Assembly (NCBI RefSeq): GCF_018263905.1
Contig: NZ_JAAFZU010000003.1
Location: forward strand, 1-35,873
From: Loktanella sp. SALINAS62
Lineage (GTDB): Bacteria; Pseudomonadota; Alphaproteobacteria; Rhodobacterales; Rhodobacteraceae
Direction: 5' to 3'
DNA: 35,873 nucleotides
Shown here: positions 17,623 to 25,263 of the stretch, piece after piece
Numbering within the stretch: position 1 is the stretch's first letter
Layout of the letters: every line of letters begins with the position of its first letter
Translations under genes and position numbers: made by a program
The notes under the pieces: generated by a model
Database searches by the model: none
Seen by the model: the letters and a program-made list of their open reading frames with translations, nothing else
Told to the model about the DNA's origin: nothing

Positions 17623-17716
17623 GATCGCTTTCGCTTTGGGACGACTTATGCGTCCTGGCCACTCATCGCGGACGTCCTTCGCTGATCTTGCTGCTGACCC
17701 GTGACATCATGGTATG

Positions 17717-18699
17717 TCAGTCAGTAATGATTGACTTCAAAGCGGCCTCGAAGGTGAAGCGCAAGCCGGAAGGTCTGTAGTCGAGCTCCGTGGTGCCATC
17801 TGTCTCTGCTGCGACGGCACCCGACCGGAACGCCTCCCGCAAATGAAACAGCACCGCAACCTCCCAGAGCCTATGGCCGTCACCGTCCTCAGCGTTCAGA
17901 TGGCGGTGCCATTTCGAGCCGCGTCGTAGAAAGCCAACTGGGCGGGTTTCGGGCTTTTCATCATCTGCGATCAGCGCAGTCGCCTGCAGCAAGGGAGCTG
18001 CGACACCCGCCGCCTCGATATCGAGAACGCGCAGCATGCGCGGGGCATAGCGCCGGAACCGATGATAACATTGGCCAACATGGGTCAATGGGTCTGCGGC
18101 CATCGTGTCCGTCAACTCGGCGGCGGTGGCGACCAGCCCTTCGAGCCGATCCCATCCGCAAGCCAGCTCTGTCGCCTGATCCAAGGAAGCCCCATTGCTT
18201 CTGGCGTCCAGCAGTGCCGACCCGAGAGACTTGAAAGCGCGCAGGGTGTCCTGCACCGCCGCCTTTGCGTCGGCGATTTTGGCGTCGCACAGCCTCTTCG
18301 CGCCCTGCCAGGTCTTGCCGACGATGCGGTCATGGGTCTCGACCACCACGTCGGAAATCGCGGCACACCACTCGACGGCGCAAACCGCGAGAATGGCCTG
18401 GCGGCGGTCGCTGCTGATGTCACGCAGACCATCGGCAAAGTAGCGTTCGCCCTGACGCCGCAGGCGGGTCACCCGATGGGGTGGAATGCACGCGAGAATA
18501 TCTGGCGAGATATTCAGGTCCCGCAGAACCTCCAGCCGATCGAGGAGGCGCCAACATCGGCCGAGTTCTGACCAATCTCGAATTGGCGCAGCCAGACGAA
18601 CCGGCTGACCGTGCCATCGACCATCTCCGTGAGCAGGGTGCCCGCGAATGCGCGAAGACAGAGCCGATCGTGATGGAGCACGTCCAAGTAGTTTCGGGC
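17717..18699 (-). pseudogene. tnpA: Tn3-family transposase remnant, frameshifted and truncated
   Basis: The main frame (18472-17717) contains Tn3-family TnpA sequence: V-T-R-L-R-R-Q-G-E-R-Y-F-A-D-G-L-R-D-I-S, then W-x-x-A-K-R-L-C-D, D-T-M-A-A-D-P-L, Y-H-R-F-R-R-Y-A-P-R-M-L-R, and F-L-R-R-G-S-K-W-H-R-H-L. The preceding part continues in two other phases. One carries V-S-R-F-V-W-L-R-Q-F-E-I-G-Q-N-S-A-D, and after a one-base loss near 18551 the next carries L-L-D-R-L-E-V-L-R-D-L-N-I-S-P-D. Homology stops near 17819, after F-H-L-R-E-A-F-R-S-G, and the last 33 codons look unrelated. The catalytic C-terminal half is missing (TnpA is normally near 1000 residues), so it is inactive. No terminal inverted repeats were identified. 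Confidence 0.85.
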
Positions 18700-18716
18700 G
18701 GTTCCCGAAAAAGCTC

Positions 18717-18730
18717 TTGTAACTTTACAA
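18717..18730. promoter_or_regulatory. Probable RpiR operator in the isomerase promoter
   Basis: TTGTAA-CT-TTACAA is a perfect 14-base palindrome 35 bases before the isomerase start, followed by an AT run (CTATATATATATT) that can supply a -10 box. Its core GTAACTTTAC recurs before the binding-protein gene at 19740. The palindrome recalls sites of RpiR-family regulators such as HexR; the operon encodes an RpiR protein. Confidence 0.55.
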
Positions 18731-18765
18731 CTATATATATATTCGTGAAGCAAGGAGGATAGCTC

Positions 18766-19743
18766 ATGACTCGCTTCGCGACCCGATTAAACTCTTTTTC
18801 CGCCAAGGCGGAGGCTGAGTGGCCAGACCACAAAGGCAAGCCCACACCCATGATGGCCGCGCGTCGCGCTGCCAAGGTGAAGGGACTTACCCATGTTGAC
18901 TTGAATTATCCTGACCACGTCTCTGACGACCCCAAGGGTGTCCGCTCCGAGATCAATGATATGGGTCTCGAGATCAACGGTCTCGCCATGCGCTATTACA
19001 CAAATCCTGCATTCAAGCTGGGCGCCTTCACCAATCCTGATGCCGCCGTCAGGCGTGAGGCCATAGATCTCACCAAGCAGGGCATCGATGCCGCGCTGGA
19101 AATGGGCGCTCCGTTGATGACTCTCTGGATGGGCCAAGATGGATTCGATTACAGTTTCCAAGGCGACTACCAGAAGATGTGGGAAGATGAGGTCACCGCA
19201 ATCCGCGAAGTTGCGGATCATGCCCCGGAATGCATGATCTCAATAGAATACAAGCCGAATGAACCCCGCTCCTTCGCCCTTCTGCCTGATGCCGCGACAA
19301 CTCTCTTGGCCATTGATGAGGCCGGATCGAAGAACCTTGGCGTCACTCTCGACTTCGCCCACGTCCTGTATGCAGACGAGATGCCCGCCTTTGCGGCTAC
19401 TCTCATCGCACGCCGGTCACGCCTGTTGGGTGTCCATCTGAATGATGGCTACGGCAAGCGTGATGATGGTTTGATGGTCGGCTCAGTTCATCCCCAAGCG
19501 ACACTGGAGCTGCTGACCCAGATCCGGCGCGACGGCTACGACGGCGTCATCTACTTCGATACCTTCCCCGACGCTTCGGGCATCGACCCAGTCGAGGAAT
19601 GTGCCGCAAACATCGAAATGGTCGAGCGACTGATGGCGATGGCCGAAAAGGTCGATGCTGACAATGCCTTGCGATCGGCCATCGGCGAACAGAATTCCCC
19701 AAGCTCACAGCGCGCCGTGCAGAGGATACTCGCGGGGGGGTAA
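18766..19743 (+). CDS. TIM-barrel sugar isomerase/epimerase (xylose-isomerase-like)
   Basis: This 325-residue protein belongs to the AP-endonuclease-2/xylose-isomerase-like TIM barrel. Likely metal ligands follow the family order: Glu in I-S-I-E-Y-K-P (about 157), Asp in V-T-L-D-F-A-H (about 192), His in G-V-H-L-N-D (about 225) and an acidic residue in Y-F-D-T-F (about 265). Together they suggest interconversion of an aldose and ketose, or a ketose epimerisation. The sequence W-M-G-Q-D-G-F-D-Y-S-F-Q resembles the rhamnose-isomerase/sugar-isomerase branch rather than tagatose epimerases, but the substrate is not predictable. A near-perfect AAGGAGG precedes the ATG. It is the first gene of an operon with a ribose-type importer and a PfkB kinase. 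Confidence 0.85.
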   Translation: MTRFATRLNSFSAKAEAEWPDHKGKPTPMMAARRAAKVKGLTHVDLNYPDHVSDDPKGVRSEINDMGLEINGLAMRYYTNPAFKLGAFTNPDAAVRREAIDLTKQGIDAALEMGAPLMTLWMGQDGFDYSFQGDYQKMWEDEVTAIREVADHAPECMISIEYKPNEPRSFALLPDAATTLLAIDEAGSKNLGVTLDFAHVLYADEMPAFAATLIARRSRLLGVHLNDGYGKRDDGLMVGSVHPQATLELLTQIRRDGYDGVIYFDTFPDASGIDPVEECAANIEMVERLMAMAEKVDADNALRSAIGEQNSPSSQRAVQRILAGG

Positions 19744-19749
19744 CTTTAC
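19740..19749. promoter_or_regulatory. Second copy of the GTAACTTTAC motif
   Basis: GTAACTTTAC overlaps the isomerase stop codon and lies 35 bases before the binding-protein start. The alignment with the first leader continues with AAC(T), a TTC-x-T-x-AAG segment and GGAGG, so the two leaders look like diverged duplicates. It may be a second regulator site or an internal promoter. Confidence 0.45.
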
Positions 19750-19784
19750 GAAACTGCAAATCTTCATAAAGGGAGGAGACCCAA

Positions 19785-20831
19785 ATGACGACGACACTGA
19801 AGACAATCCTGCTTGCTGGAACCTTTATGGGCAGCGCCGGTCTGGCGCTGGCTCAAGACCTGCCGCCCCTGAACTCCGACGAGGAGGAGGACCGCATCGA
19901 CTGGTCGCAGCTTGAAGCCGAGTTCGGGCCGATCCCGGCCCCTGATGATGGCACCGCGGTCGGTGGCGTTTCCAAGACGCTGACCAACGAATATTGGCGC
20001 TCGCTGGGGGAGGGCTATCAGAACGTCGCCGAAGAGTTCGGCGTCGAGTTCGCCTATCAGGCGGCGCCGAGCGAAGGCGATCAGCTGGCCCAGCTGTCGA
20101 TCGCTGAGAACATGATGTTGCAGGGCTATGATGCTCTGCTGTTCTCACCGCAAACCGACAACAACCTGCAGCCGGCACTTGAGGCAGCGCAATCACAAAG
20201 CATGCCGGTGGTGAACGTGAACGATGCGGTGATCCCTTCGGTCGAGCACTACGTCGGCAACGTCCAGCGCGACAACGGCGTCCGGGTTGCCCAATGGTTC
20301 ATCGACAATACCGAAGGCGGCAAGGTTGCGGTTATCGAGGGTCAGCCCGGGGTGTTTGCCGCAGGCCAGCGCACCGACGGCTTCACGACGACGATCAACG
20401 AAGCGAGCGGTTTCGAGGTTGTGGCAAGCGTTCCAGCGAACTGGAGCCGAGAGGAGGCTTACAACTCGGCGTCGACCATCCTGCAACAGCACCCGGACCT
20501 CATCGGGTTCTATGCCAACAACGATGGCATGGCCTTGGGTGTGGTCGAAGCGGTGCGTGCTGCCGATCTGCAAGAGCAGGTAGCCGTGTTCGGCACCGAC
20601 GGCATTTCGGATGCCTACAACTCGATCCGTGCGGGAGACCTGACCGGCACTGTGGACAGCTTTCCCGTGCTGACGGGCGAAGTTGCGATGGAAGTCGCAT
20701 TGCGGCTTCTGGACGGACAAGATCTGCCGCGTGTGGTGGCGACTCCTCAGGCGCTGATCACCTCCGAAAACATCGAACAGTATTCGGTCGAAGATACCGA
20801 CAAGCTGCGCGAGATGCTGCTGGCCGAATAA
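19785..20831 (+). CDS. Sugar-binding protein of a ribose-type ABC importer
   Basis: This 348-residue periplasmic protein of the type-1 periplasmic binding fold (RbsB/peripla_BP_4) has a Sec signal with cleavage near A-L-A-Q-D (about residue 24). An acidic linker D-E-E-E-D-R-I-D-W-S-Q-L-E precedes the first domain, which begins V-G-G-V-S-K-T-L-T-N-E-Y-W-R-S. The pocket region includes S-P-Q-T-D-N-N-L-Q-P and Y-A-N-N-D-G-M-A-L-G. GGGAGGAG before the ATG is strong. It pairs with the double ATPase at 20909 and the permease at 22447. A monosaccharide or polyol is the expected ligand; which one is not known. Confidence 0.93.
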   Translation: MTTTLKTILLAGTFMGSAGLALAQDLPPLNSDEEEDRIDWSQLEAEFGPIPAPDDGTAVGGVSKTLTNEYWRSLGEGYQNVAEEFGVEFAYQAAPSEGDQLAQLSIAENMMLQGYDALLFSPQTDNNLQPALEAAQSQSMPVVNVNDAVIPSVEHYVGNVQRDNGVRVAQWFIDNTEGGKVAVIEGQPGVFAAGQRTDGFTTTINEASGFEVVASVPANWSREEAYNSASTILQQHPDLIGFYANNDGMALGVVEAVRAADLQEQVAVFGTDGISDAYNSIRAGDLTGTVDSFPVLTGEVAMEVALRLLDGQDLPRVVATPQALITSENIEQYSVEDTDKLREMLLAE

Positions 20832-20848
20832 GGCCAGTCCATCGATCA

Positions 20849-20887
20849 GGGACCACTCGGCACCATAGTGTATGCTGAAGTGGTCCC
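20849..20887 (+). promoter_or_regulatory. Stem-loop between binding-protein and ATPase genes
   Basis: GGGACCACT (20849-20857) pairs perfectly with AGTGGTCCC (20879-20887) across a 21-base loop. No T run follows. It occupies the same relative place as hairpins in the two other importer operons of this window, and probably stabilises binding-protein mRNA or causes partial termination. Confidence 0.55.
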
Positions 20888-20908
20888 CCTTCACCGAGAG
20901 GCTCTACA

Positions 20909-22450
20909 ATGGCAAGCGATATCATCCGTCTGGCCGTAGACGGGATTCATAAAGGGTTTCCTGGCGTCAAGGCTTTGGAAGACGTCTCTTTCGAGGTCCG
21001 GCCCGGGGAGGTTCACGGTCTCTTGGGCGAGAACGGAGCGGGCAAGTCGACCATGCTGAATGTCTTATCCGCTGTCCTGAAACCCGATGCCGGTGAAATC
21101 CGGATAGATGGCGCAACCATACGCCCCAGCAGCCCCAAGGAGGCACGCGCAGCCGGGATCGCCATGATCCACCAAGAACTTCAGCACATTCCGGGGCTCA
21201 GCGTGGCGCAGAACATCTTTTTGGGCCGACCGCTGAAGACCGCGGGTGGCCTCTTGGTGAACCGGCGCGCACAAGAGCGGCGCGCCCGAGAGCTTCTCGC
21301 CGAACTGGACCCCGACATCGATCCCGGCCGGCCGATCCATGAACTGAAGGTCGCCCAGCAACAGATTGTCGAGATTGCCCGTGCGCTTCTCGATGACGCC
21401 AAGATCATCGCAATGGACGAGCCGACCTCGTCTTTGACCCCATCCGAATTTGACAGTCTTGCAGCGCTGATCAGCAAGTTGTCAGGGCAGGGGGTTTCGA
21501 TCATTTACGTCTCGCACAAGATGGATGAAGTGTTTCAGGTCTGCCAACGTGCCACCATCCTCCGCGATGGCCGGTTCGTCGCGACCGTCGATCTGGCCGA
21601 AACAAGCGAGGACGAAGTCATCGCCAGTATGGTCGGTCGTGAGATTTCAGCCGAACGGCACGTCAGCCACGCTGGCACTGACGTCGTCCTGCGAGCAGAA
21701 GGAGTCGGTGACGGTCGTATGATCCGGGGCGCCAACTTCGATCTGCACAAGGGCGAGGTGCTGGGTGTCGCTGGACTGGTCGGTGCAGGCCGGACAGAAC
21801 TGATGCGCCTGATTGCAGGCATTGATCGCATGACCGAGGGACGTGTCGAAGTGAATGGCGTCGAGCGACGCTTCCGCACTCCGCGAGAAGCGATCTCCGC
21901 CGGCATCGGACTGGTGCCCGAAGAGCGTAAGAAAGACGGCATCGTGCGCGATCGCTCTGTCGCGTCGAATATCGCGCTGCCCTGCATGAAACGTTTTTCT
22001 CGCGCAGGTCTGATCCGGCGTGCGCATCTGCGCCGTGAGGCAACCTCGCTGATGAAGCAGATGAACCTGCGTCCGCCAAACGTCGACCGTCCCATCGGAC
22101 AGTTTTCCGGCGGGAACCAGCAAAAGGTCATCATCGGTCGCTGGCTCGCCGCTGACGTGGACATCCTGTTGTTCGACGAACCGACCCGGGGCATCGATAT
22201 CGGTGCCAAATCCGAAATTTACGACCTGATCGAACGTCTTGCAGCTACAGGCAAGTCGATCATCGTCGTCAGTTCCGAGCTCCCCGAAATCCTGCGCCTT
22301 TCAGACCGCGTAGTGGTCATGCGCGAAGGTGAAATCGCCGGGATCCTGTCAGGTGACGAGATCGACGAAGGTCGGATCGCGGCCCTTGCCATTCCTCAAT
22401 CGAAAAGCCGCAGTTCCAAGCAAACTGCCGAACCCGTGAGCCAACCATGA
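20909..22450 (+). CDS. Ribose-type ABC transporter ATP-binding protein (RbsA-like, two NBDs)
   Basis: This 513-residue fused ATPase has a canonical N-terminal half: Walker A G-E-N-G-A-G-K-S-T near 40 and Walker B I-I-A-M-D-E-P-T-S-S-L near 170. Its signature, K-V-A-Q-Q-Q-I-V-E, lacks the usual S-G-G. The C-terminal half has the degenerate P-loop G-L-V-G-A-G-R-T-E and an intact signature F-S-G-G-N-Q-Q-K-V with D-E-P-T-R-G-I-D. This asymmetry is normal for RbsA/AraG/MglA proteins. It overlaps the permease gene by four bases. Confidence 0.95.
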   Translation: MASDIIRLAVDGIHKGFPGVKALEDVSFEVRPGEVHGLLGENGAGKSTMLNVLSAVLKPDAGEIRIDGATIRPSSPKEARAAGIAMIHQELQHIPGLSVAQNIFLGRPLKTAGGLLVNRRAQERRARELLAELDPDIDPGRPIHELKVAQQQIVEIARALLDDAKIIAMDEPTSSLTPSEFDSLAALISKLSGQGVSIIYVSHKMDEVFQVCQRATILRDGRFVATVDLAETSEDEVIASMVGREISAERHVSHAGTDVVLRAEGVGDGRMIRGANFDLHKGEVLGVAGLVGAGRTELMRLIAGIDRMTEGRVEVNGVERRFRTPREAISAGIGLVPEERKKDGIVRDRSVASNIALPCMKRFSRAGLIRRAHLRREATSLMKQMNLRPPNVDRPIGQFSGGNQQKVIIGRWLAADVDILLFDEPTRGIDIGAKSEIYDLIERLAATGKSIIVVSSELPEILRLSDRVVVMREGEIAGILSGDEIDEGRIAALAIPQSKSRSSKQTAEPVSQP

Positions 22451-23427
22451 ACACTACATCCGATACCAAGCAGACCGGAGGCCGGCGTTCTTTTCTGCCC
22501 GCAGCAATCAATCTGCGTGATGCTGGGACGCTTTTGGGCCTCGCACTCATTTTCATCGTTTTCGCGGTTTTGAATCCGGTTTTTCTGACAATCCCGAATC
22601 TTCTGAATATCCTTCAACAGTCATCGATTAACGCCTGTATCGCTCTGGGAATGACTTTCGTCATCATCTCTGGCGGCATCGATCTATCGGTGGGGCCTGC
22701 AGCGGCGATCTCGGCGGTGGCCGGGGCGGCGCTCATGACGGCAGGGGTTCCTCTGCCTGTGGCTTTGCTGGGCGCCGTGGGAACGGGGATGCTCTGTGGT
22801 CTATTCAATGGCTGCCTGATCGCCTTCGCAGGTCTTCAGCCGTTCATTGTGACCTTGGGGGGGCTGTCTCTTTACCGTGCTCTCGCGCTGATCTTCACGG
22901 ACGGCAATCCAATTTTCGGGATACCACCCGAGTTTCGCTCCTTCATCAATGGTGACGTTCTTGGTGTCCCAGTCCCTGTTCTCATCGTCGGCTTGATCGC
23001 TGTTATTCTTTGGGTTGTTCTGAACCGCAGCCCGTTCGGTGAATACATCCTCGCGGTAGGTGGAAACCAGGAAGCTGCGCGCATTGCAGGCGTGCCGGTG
23101 GCACGCACCAAGATCACCGTTTACGTCATGTCAGGCGGACTTGCCGCGATTGCCGCGCTCATCCTGATGGGACGCCTTGGGGCTGCTGACCCTACCATGG
23201 GCAATCTCTGGGAGCTTGACGCCATCGCGGCTGCGGCAATCGGAGGGGCGTCGCTGATGGGTGGCAAGGGGTCCGTGATTGGCACGCTCCTTGGTGCCGT
23301 GATCCTCGGCGCTCTACGCAACGGGCTTACTCTGATGAACGTGCAAGCGTTCTATCAACTTTTGGCCACAGGCATTATCATCATCGTAGCGATGCTGATT
23401 GACCGCGCCACCAGAGGACGAGCCTGA
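22447..23427 (+). CDS. Ribose-type ABC transporter permease (RbsC-like)
   Basis: This 326-residue channel protein has eight to ten hydrophobic segments. It includes the family block G-M-T-F-V-I-I-S-G-G-I-D-L-S-V-G near residues 70-85 and the later G-G-N-Q-E-A-A-R-I-A-G-V and A-A-A-I-G-G-A-S-L-M-G-G-K-G blocks typical of RbsC/AraH. It starts inside the ATPase stop (ATGA) and is followed three bases later by the RpiR gene, so the operon is tightly packed. It would work as a homodimer. Confidence 0.95.
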   Translation: MNTTSDTKQTGGRRSFLPAAINLRDAGTLLGLALIFIVFAVLNPVFLTIPNLLNILQQSSINACIALGMTFVIISGGIDLSVGPAAAISAVAGAALMTAGVPLPVALLGAVGTGMLCGLFNGCLIAFAGLQPFIVTLGGLSLYRALALIFTDGNPIFGIPPEFRSFINGDVLGVPVPVLIVGLIAVILWVVLNRSPFGEYILAVGGNQEAARIAGVPVARTKITVYVMSGGLAAIAALILMGRLGAADPTMGNLWELDAIAAAAIGGASLMGGKGSVIGTLLGAVILGALRNGLTLMNVQAFYQLLATGIIIIVAMLIDRATRGRA

Positions 23428-23430
23428 CCT

Positions 23431-24312
23431 ATGAACATTGACCCGCGCACCGTAGGCGCCCGAGTGAGAATGGGGACCGCGTCCCTCACGCCGCTGGAAG
23501 TTCGGGTTGTCGATACAATCACCGGGCGTTCGGGATTGGACATGACCACGTCGCTTCGGGCTCTGGCCGAAGAGGCTGGCGTTTCCGATGCAATGATCGT
23601 GAAGATTGCCAAGAAGCTTGGCTTCAACGGTTTCAGGGATTTACGTGAGGCGCTGGTCAGCTACCAGCAGTCTGATGTGGCGTCTCTTCACAGCGAGATC
23701 TCTCCGGAGGACAGCTCCGCTGACATCGTGCGCAAGGTTTTCAACACGGCGATACAGGCCATCGAGGAAACCATGTCGATCCTTGATATGGAGGCTTTCG
23801 ATCGAGCGTCAGCCCTTCTTCACGGCGCTCGGCAGCGCGACTTTTATGGTCTCGGGGGCTCTGCCCAGATCGCGCGAGATGTGTCACACAAGTTCCTGCG
23901 CATTGGACTGCGCAGTTCAGTATTCGACGATACGCACATGATGCTGATGTCGGCGGCTCTTCTCGGTCCAGAGGATGTGGTTGTCAGTTTCAGCCATTCC
24001 GGAGCCACCTCTGCCGTGCTTGATGCTACGCGACTGGCGCGACAGAACGGGGCGCGCACGATCGCTCTGACCAACTATAACAACGCTCCGATCACCCAGA
24101 TCGCTGATGTCGTCCTGTGTTCGACAGCACAGGGTTCGCCCCTACTCGGAGAGAATGCGGCAGCGCGTGTTGCCCAACTCAACATCATGGACGCGATATT
24201 CGTCTCGGTGGCGCAGCGTGATTTTTCGTCTGCCGAAAGCCAGCTTGCCCGGACGATGAAGTCCGTCGACAGCAAGCGGGAAAAACAAGGGCTCTCAAAT
24301 GGGAAACGATAG
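23431..24312 (+). CDS. RpiR-family transcriptional regulator
   Basis: This 293-residue regulator has the two expected domains. The N-terminal helix-turn-helix (T-S-L-R-A-L-A-E-E-A-G-V-S-D-A-M-I-V-K-I-A-K-K-L-G-F-N-G-F) spans about 30-60. A SIS sugar-phosphate-binding domain follows, with Y-G-L-G-G-S-A-Q-I-A at about 138 and S-F-S-H-S-G-A-T at about 190. SIS domains sense phosphosugars, so the product of the kinase encoded next is a reasonable effector. It overlaps the kinase gene by 14 bases. The GTAACTTTAC motif upstream of the operon is a candidate binding site. Confidence 0.94.
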   Translation: MNIDPRTVGARVRMGTASLTPLEVRVVDTITGRSGLDMTTSLRALAEEAGVSDAMIVKIAKKLGFNGFRDLREALVSYQQSDVASLHSEISPEDSSADIVRKVFNTAIQAIEETMSILDMEAFDRASALLHGARQRDFYGLGGSAQIARDVSHKFLRIGLRSSVFDDTHMMLMSAALLGPEDVVVSFSHSGATSAVLDATRLARQNGARTIALTNYNNAPITQIADVVLCSTAQGSPLLGENAAARVAQLNIMDAIFVSVAQRDFSSAESQLARTMKSVDSKREKQGLSNGKR

Positions 24313-25165
24313 TGCAGCGGTCGTCGTCGTCGGTAGCCTTCACTACGATATTTTCGTCGAGGCGCCACACCGCCCCGCCGCGGGCGAGACGGTGACAGGT
24401 TCGCGCTGGTTTCCGAAGTTTGGCGGCAAAGGGGGAAATCAGGCCGTTGCAGTGGCACGACAAGGCGCTCGGACGAGTATGGTTTCGGCAGTGGGCAAAG
24501 ATGGGTTCGCCGACTTCCTTCTTGACGGTCTCAGTAAAGGGGGTGTGGACACTGCCCATATTGCGAAGGCGGACAACGTTGGAACTGGCATGAGCGTCGC
24601 GATCAGCGACGCCTCGGGTGACTATGGAGCCGTCATCGTGTCTGGGTCCAACCTCACGATAGACCCGCAGAGCCTCTCCATGCCTGAACTGTGGGACGGT
24701 GCAACGCATCTCATTCTGCAGAACGAGATAAGCGAAGAGACCAATCTCGCCGCCGCGCAGGCTGCCAGGTCACATGGGGTTACCGTCTGCCTTAACGCAG
24801 CCCCTTGGCGGGGCATGAGCGACGCGTTCCTGTCCCTCGTCGATATCCTGATCGTAAACGCGCTTGAGGCCGAGGCGCTTTGCGGAATCGCCGTCAATGA
24901 CCTCGATACGGCTCAGTCGGCTGCCGCTGCGCTGTCCGAGCGCTTTACCAGTGTAGTGGTCACAGCTGGCGGCGACGGAGTGGCCTTCGCTTCGGATGCG
25001 GACAGGGTTGCGATAAAAGCAGACAAGGTAAAAGTGGTTTCGACTCACGGTGCTGGTGACTGCTTTATCGGATCGTTGGTCGCCCGCCTCGCGGCCGGAG
25101 ATGCCTTCGGGTCCGCTCTCGGGTTCGCCAATCAAGAGGCCGCACGCCACGTCTCGGGGCGCTGA
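24299..25165 (+). CDS. PfkB/ribokinase-family sugar kinase
   Basis: This 288-residue kinase probably phosphorylates the sugar (or the isomerase product) brought in by the importer. PfkB signature 1 is present as F-G-G-K-G-G-N-Q-A-V-A-V-A (about 41-53) and the second as S-T-H-G-A-G-D-C-F-I-G-S. The catalytic Asp in G-A-G-D is kept, but the Asp-Thr that usually precedes it (D-T-T-G-A-G-D), which helps bind a monovalent cation in ribokinase, is replaced by S-T-H. It is the last gene of the operon. No aldolase or other downstream enzyme is present, so the phosphorylated product must feed into central metabolism elsewhere. Confidence 0.9.
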   Translation: MGNDSAAVVVVGSLHYDIFVEAPHRPAAGETVTGSRWFPKFGGKGGNQAVAVARQGARTSMVSAVGKDGFADFLLDGLSKGGVDTAHIAKADNVGTGMSVAISDASGDYGAVIVSGSNLTIDPQSLSMPELWDGATHLILQNEISEETNLAAAQAARSHGVTVCLNAAPWRGMSDAFLSLVDILIVNALEAEALCGIAVNDLDTAQSAAAALSERFTSVVVTAGGDGVAFASDADRVAIKADKVKVVSTHGAGDCFIGSLVARLAAGDAFGSALGFANQEAARHVSGR

Positions 25166-25187
25166 CTCCGGTGAGGCATGACCAATA

Positions 25188-25225
25188 GGTGCAGCTCGAT
25201 CGTGTAGCTGAGATCGAGCTGTATC
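25188..25225. terminator. Long stem-loop downstream of the kinase gene
   Basis: CAGCTCGATC (25192-25201) pairs perfectly with GATCGAGCTG (25212-25221), with a 10-base loop and further wobble pairs outward. It lies about 25 bases after the kinase stop and before the insertion sequence. There is no T run, so a termination role is uncertain; it could also protect the 3' end of the operon mRNA. Confidence 0.4.
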
Positions 25226-25263
25226 GTCCGAACGTCTGGCTGTTCGATCATGGTGAACTCTTC

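Noticed and set aside
25132-25251. Minus-strand 39-codon frame beginning M-I-E-Q-P-D-V-R-T
   Set aside because: It overlaps the kinase 3' end and the stem-loop; short, with only a weak ribosome-binding site and no recognised family.
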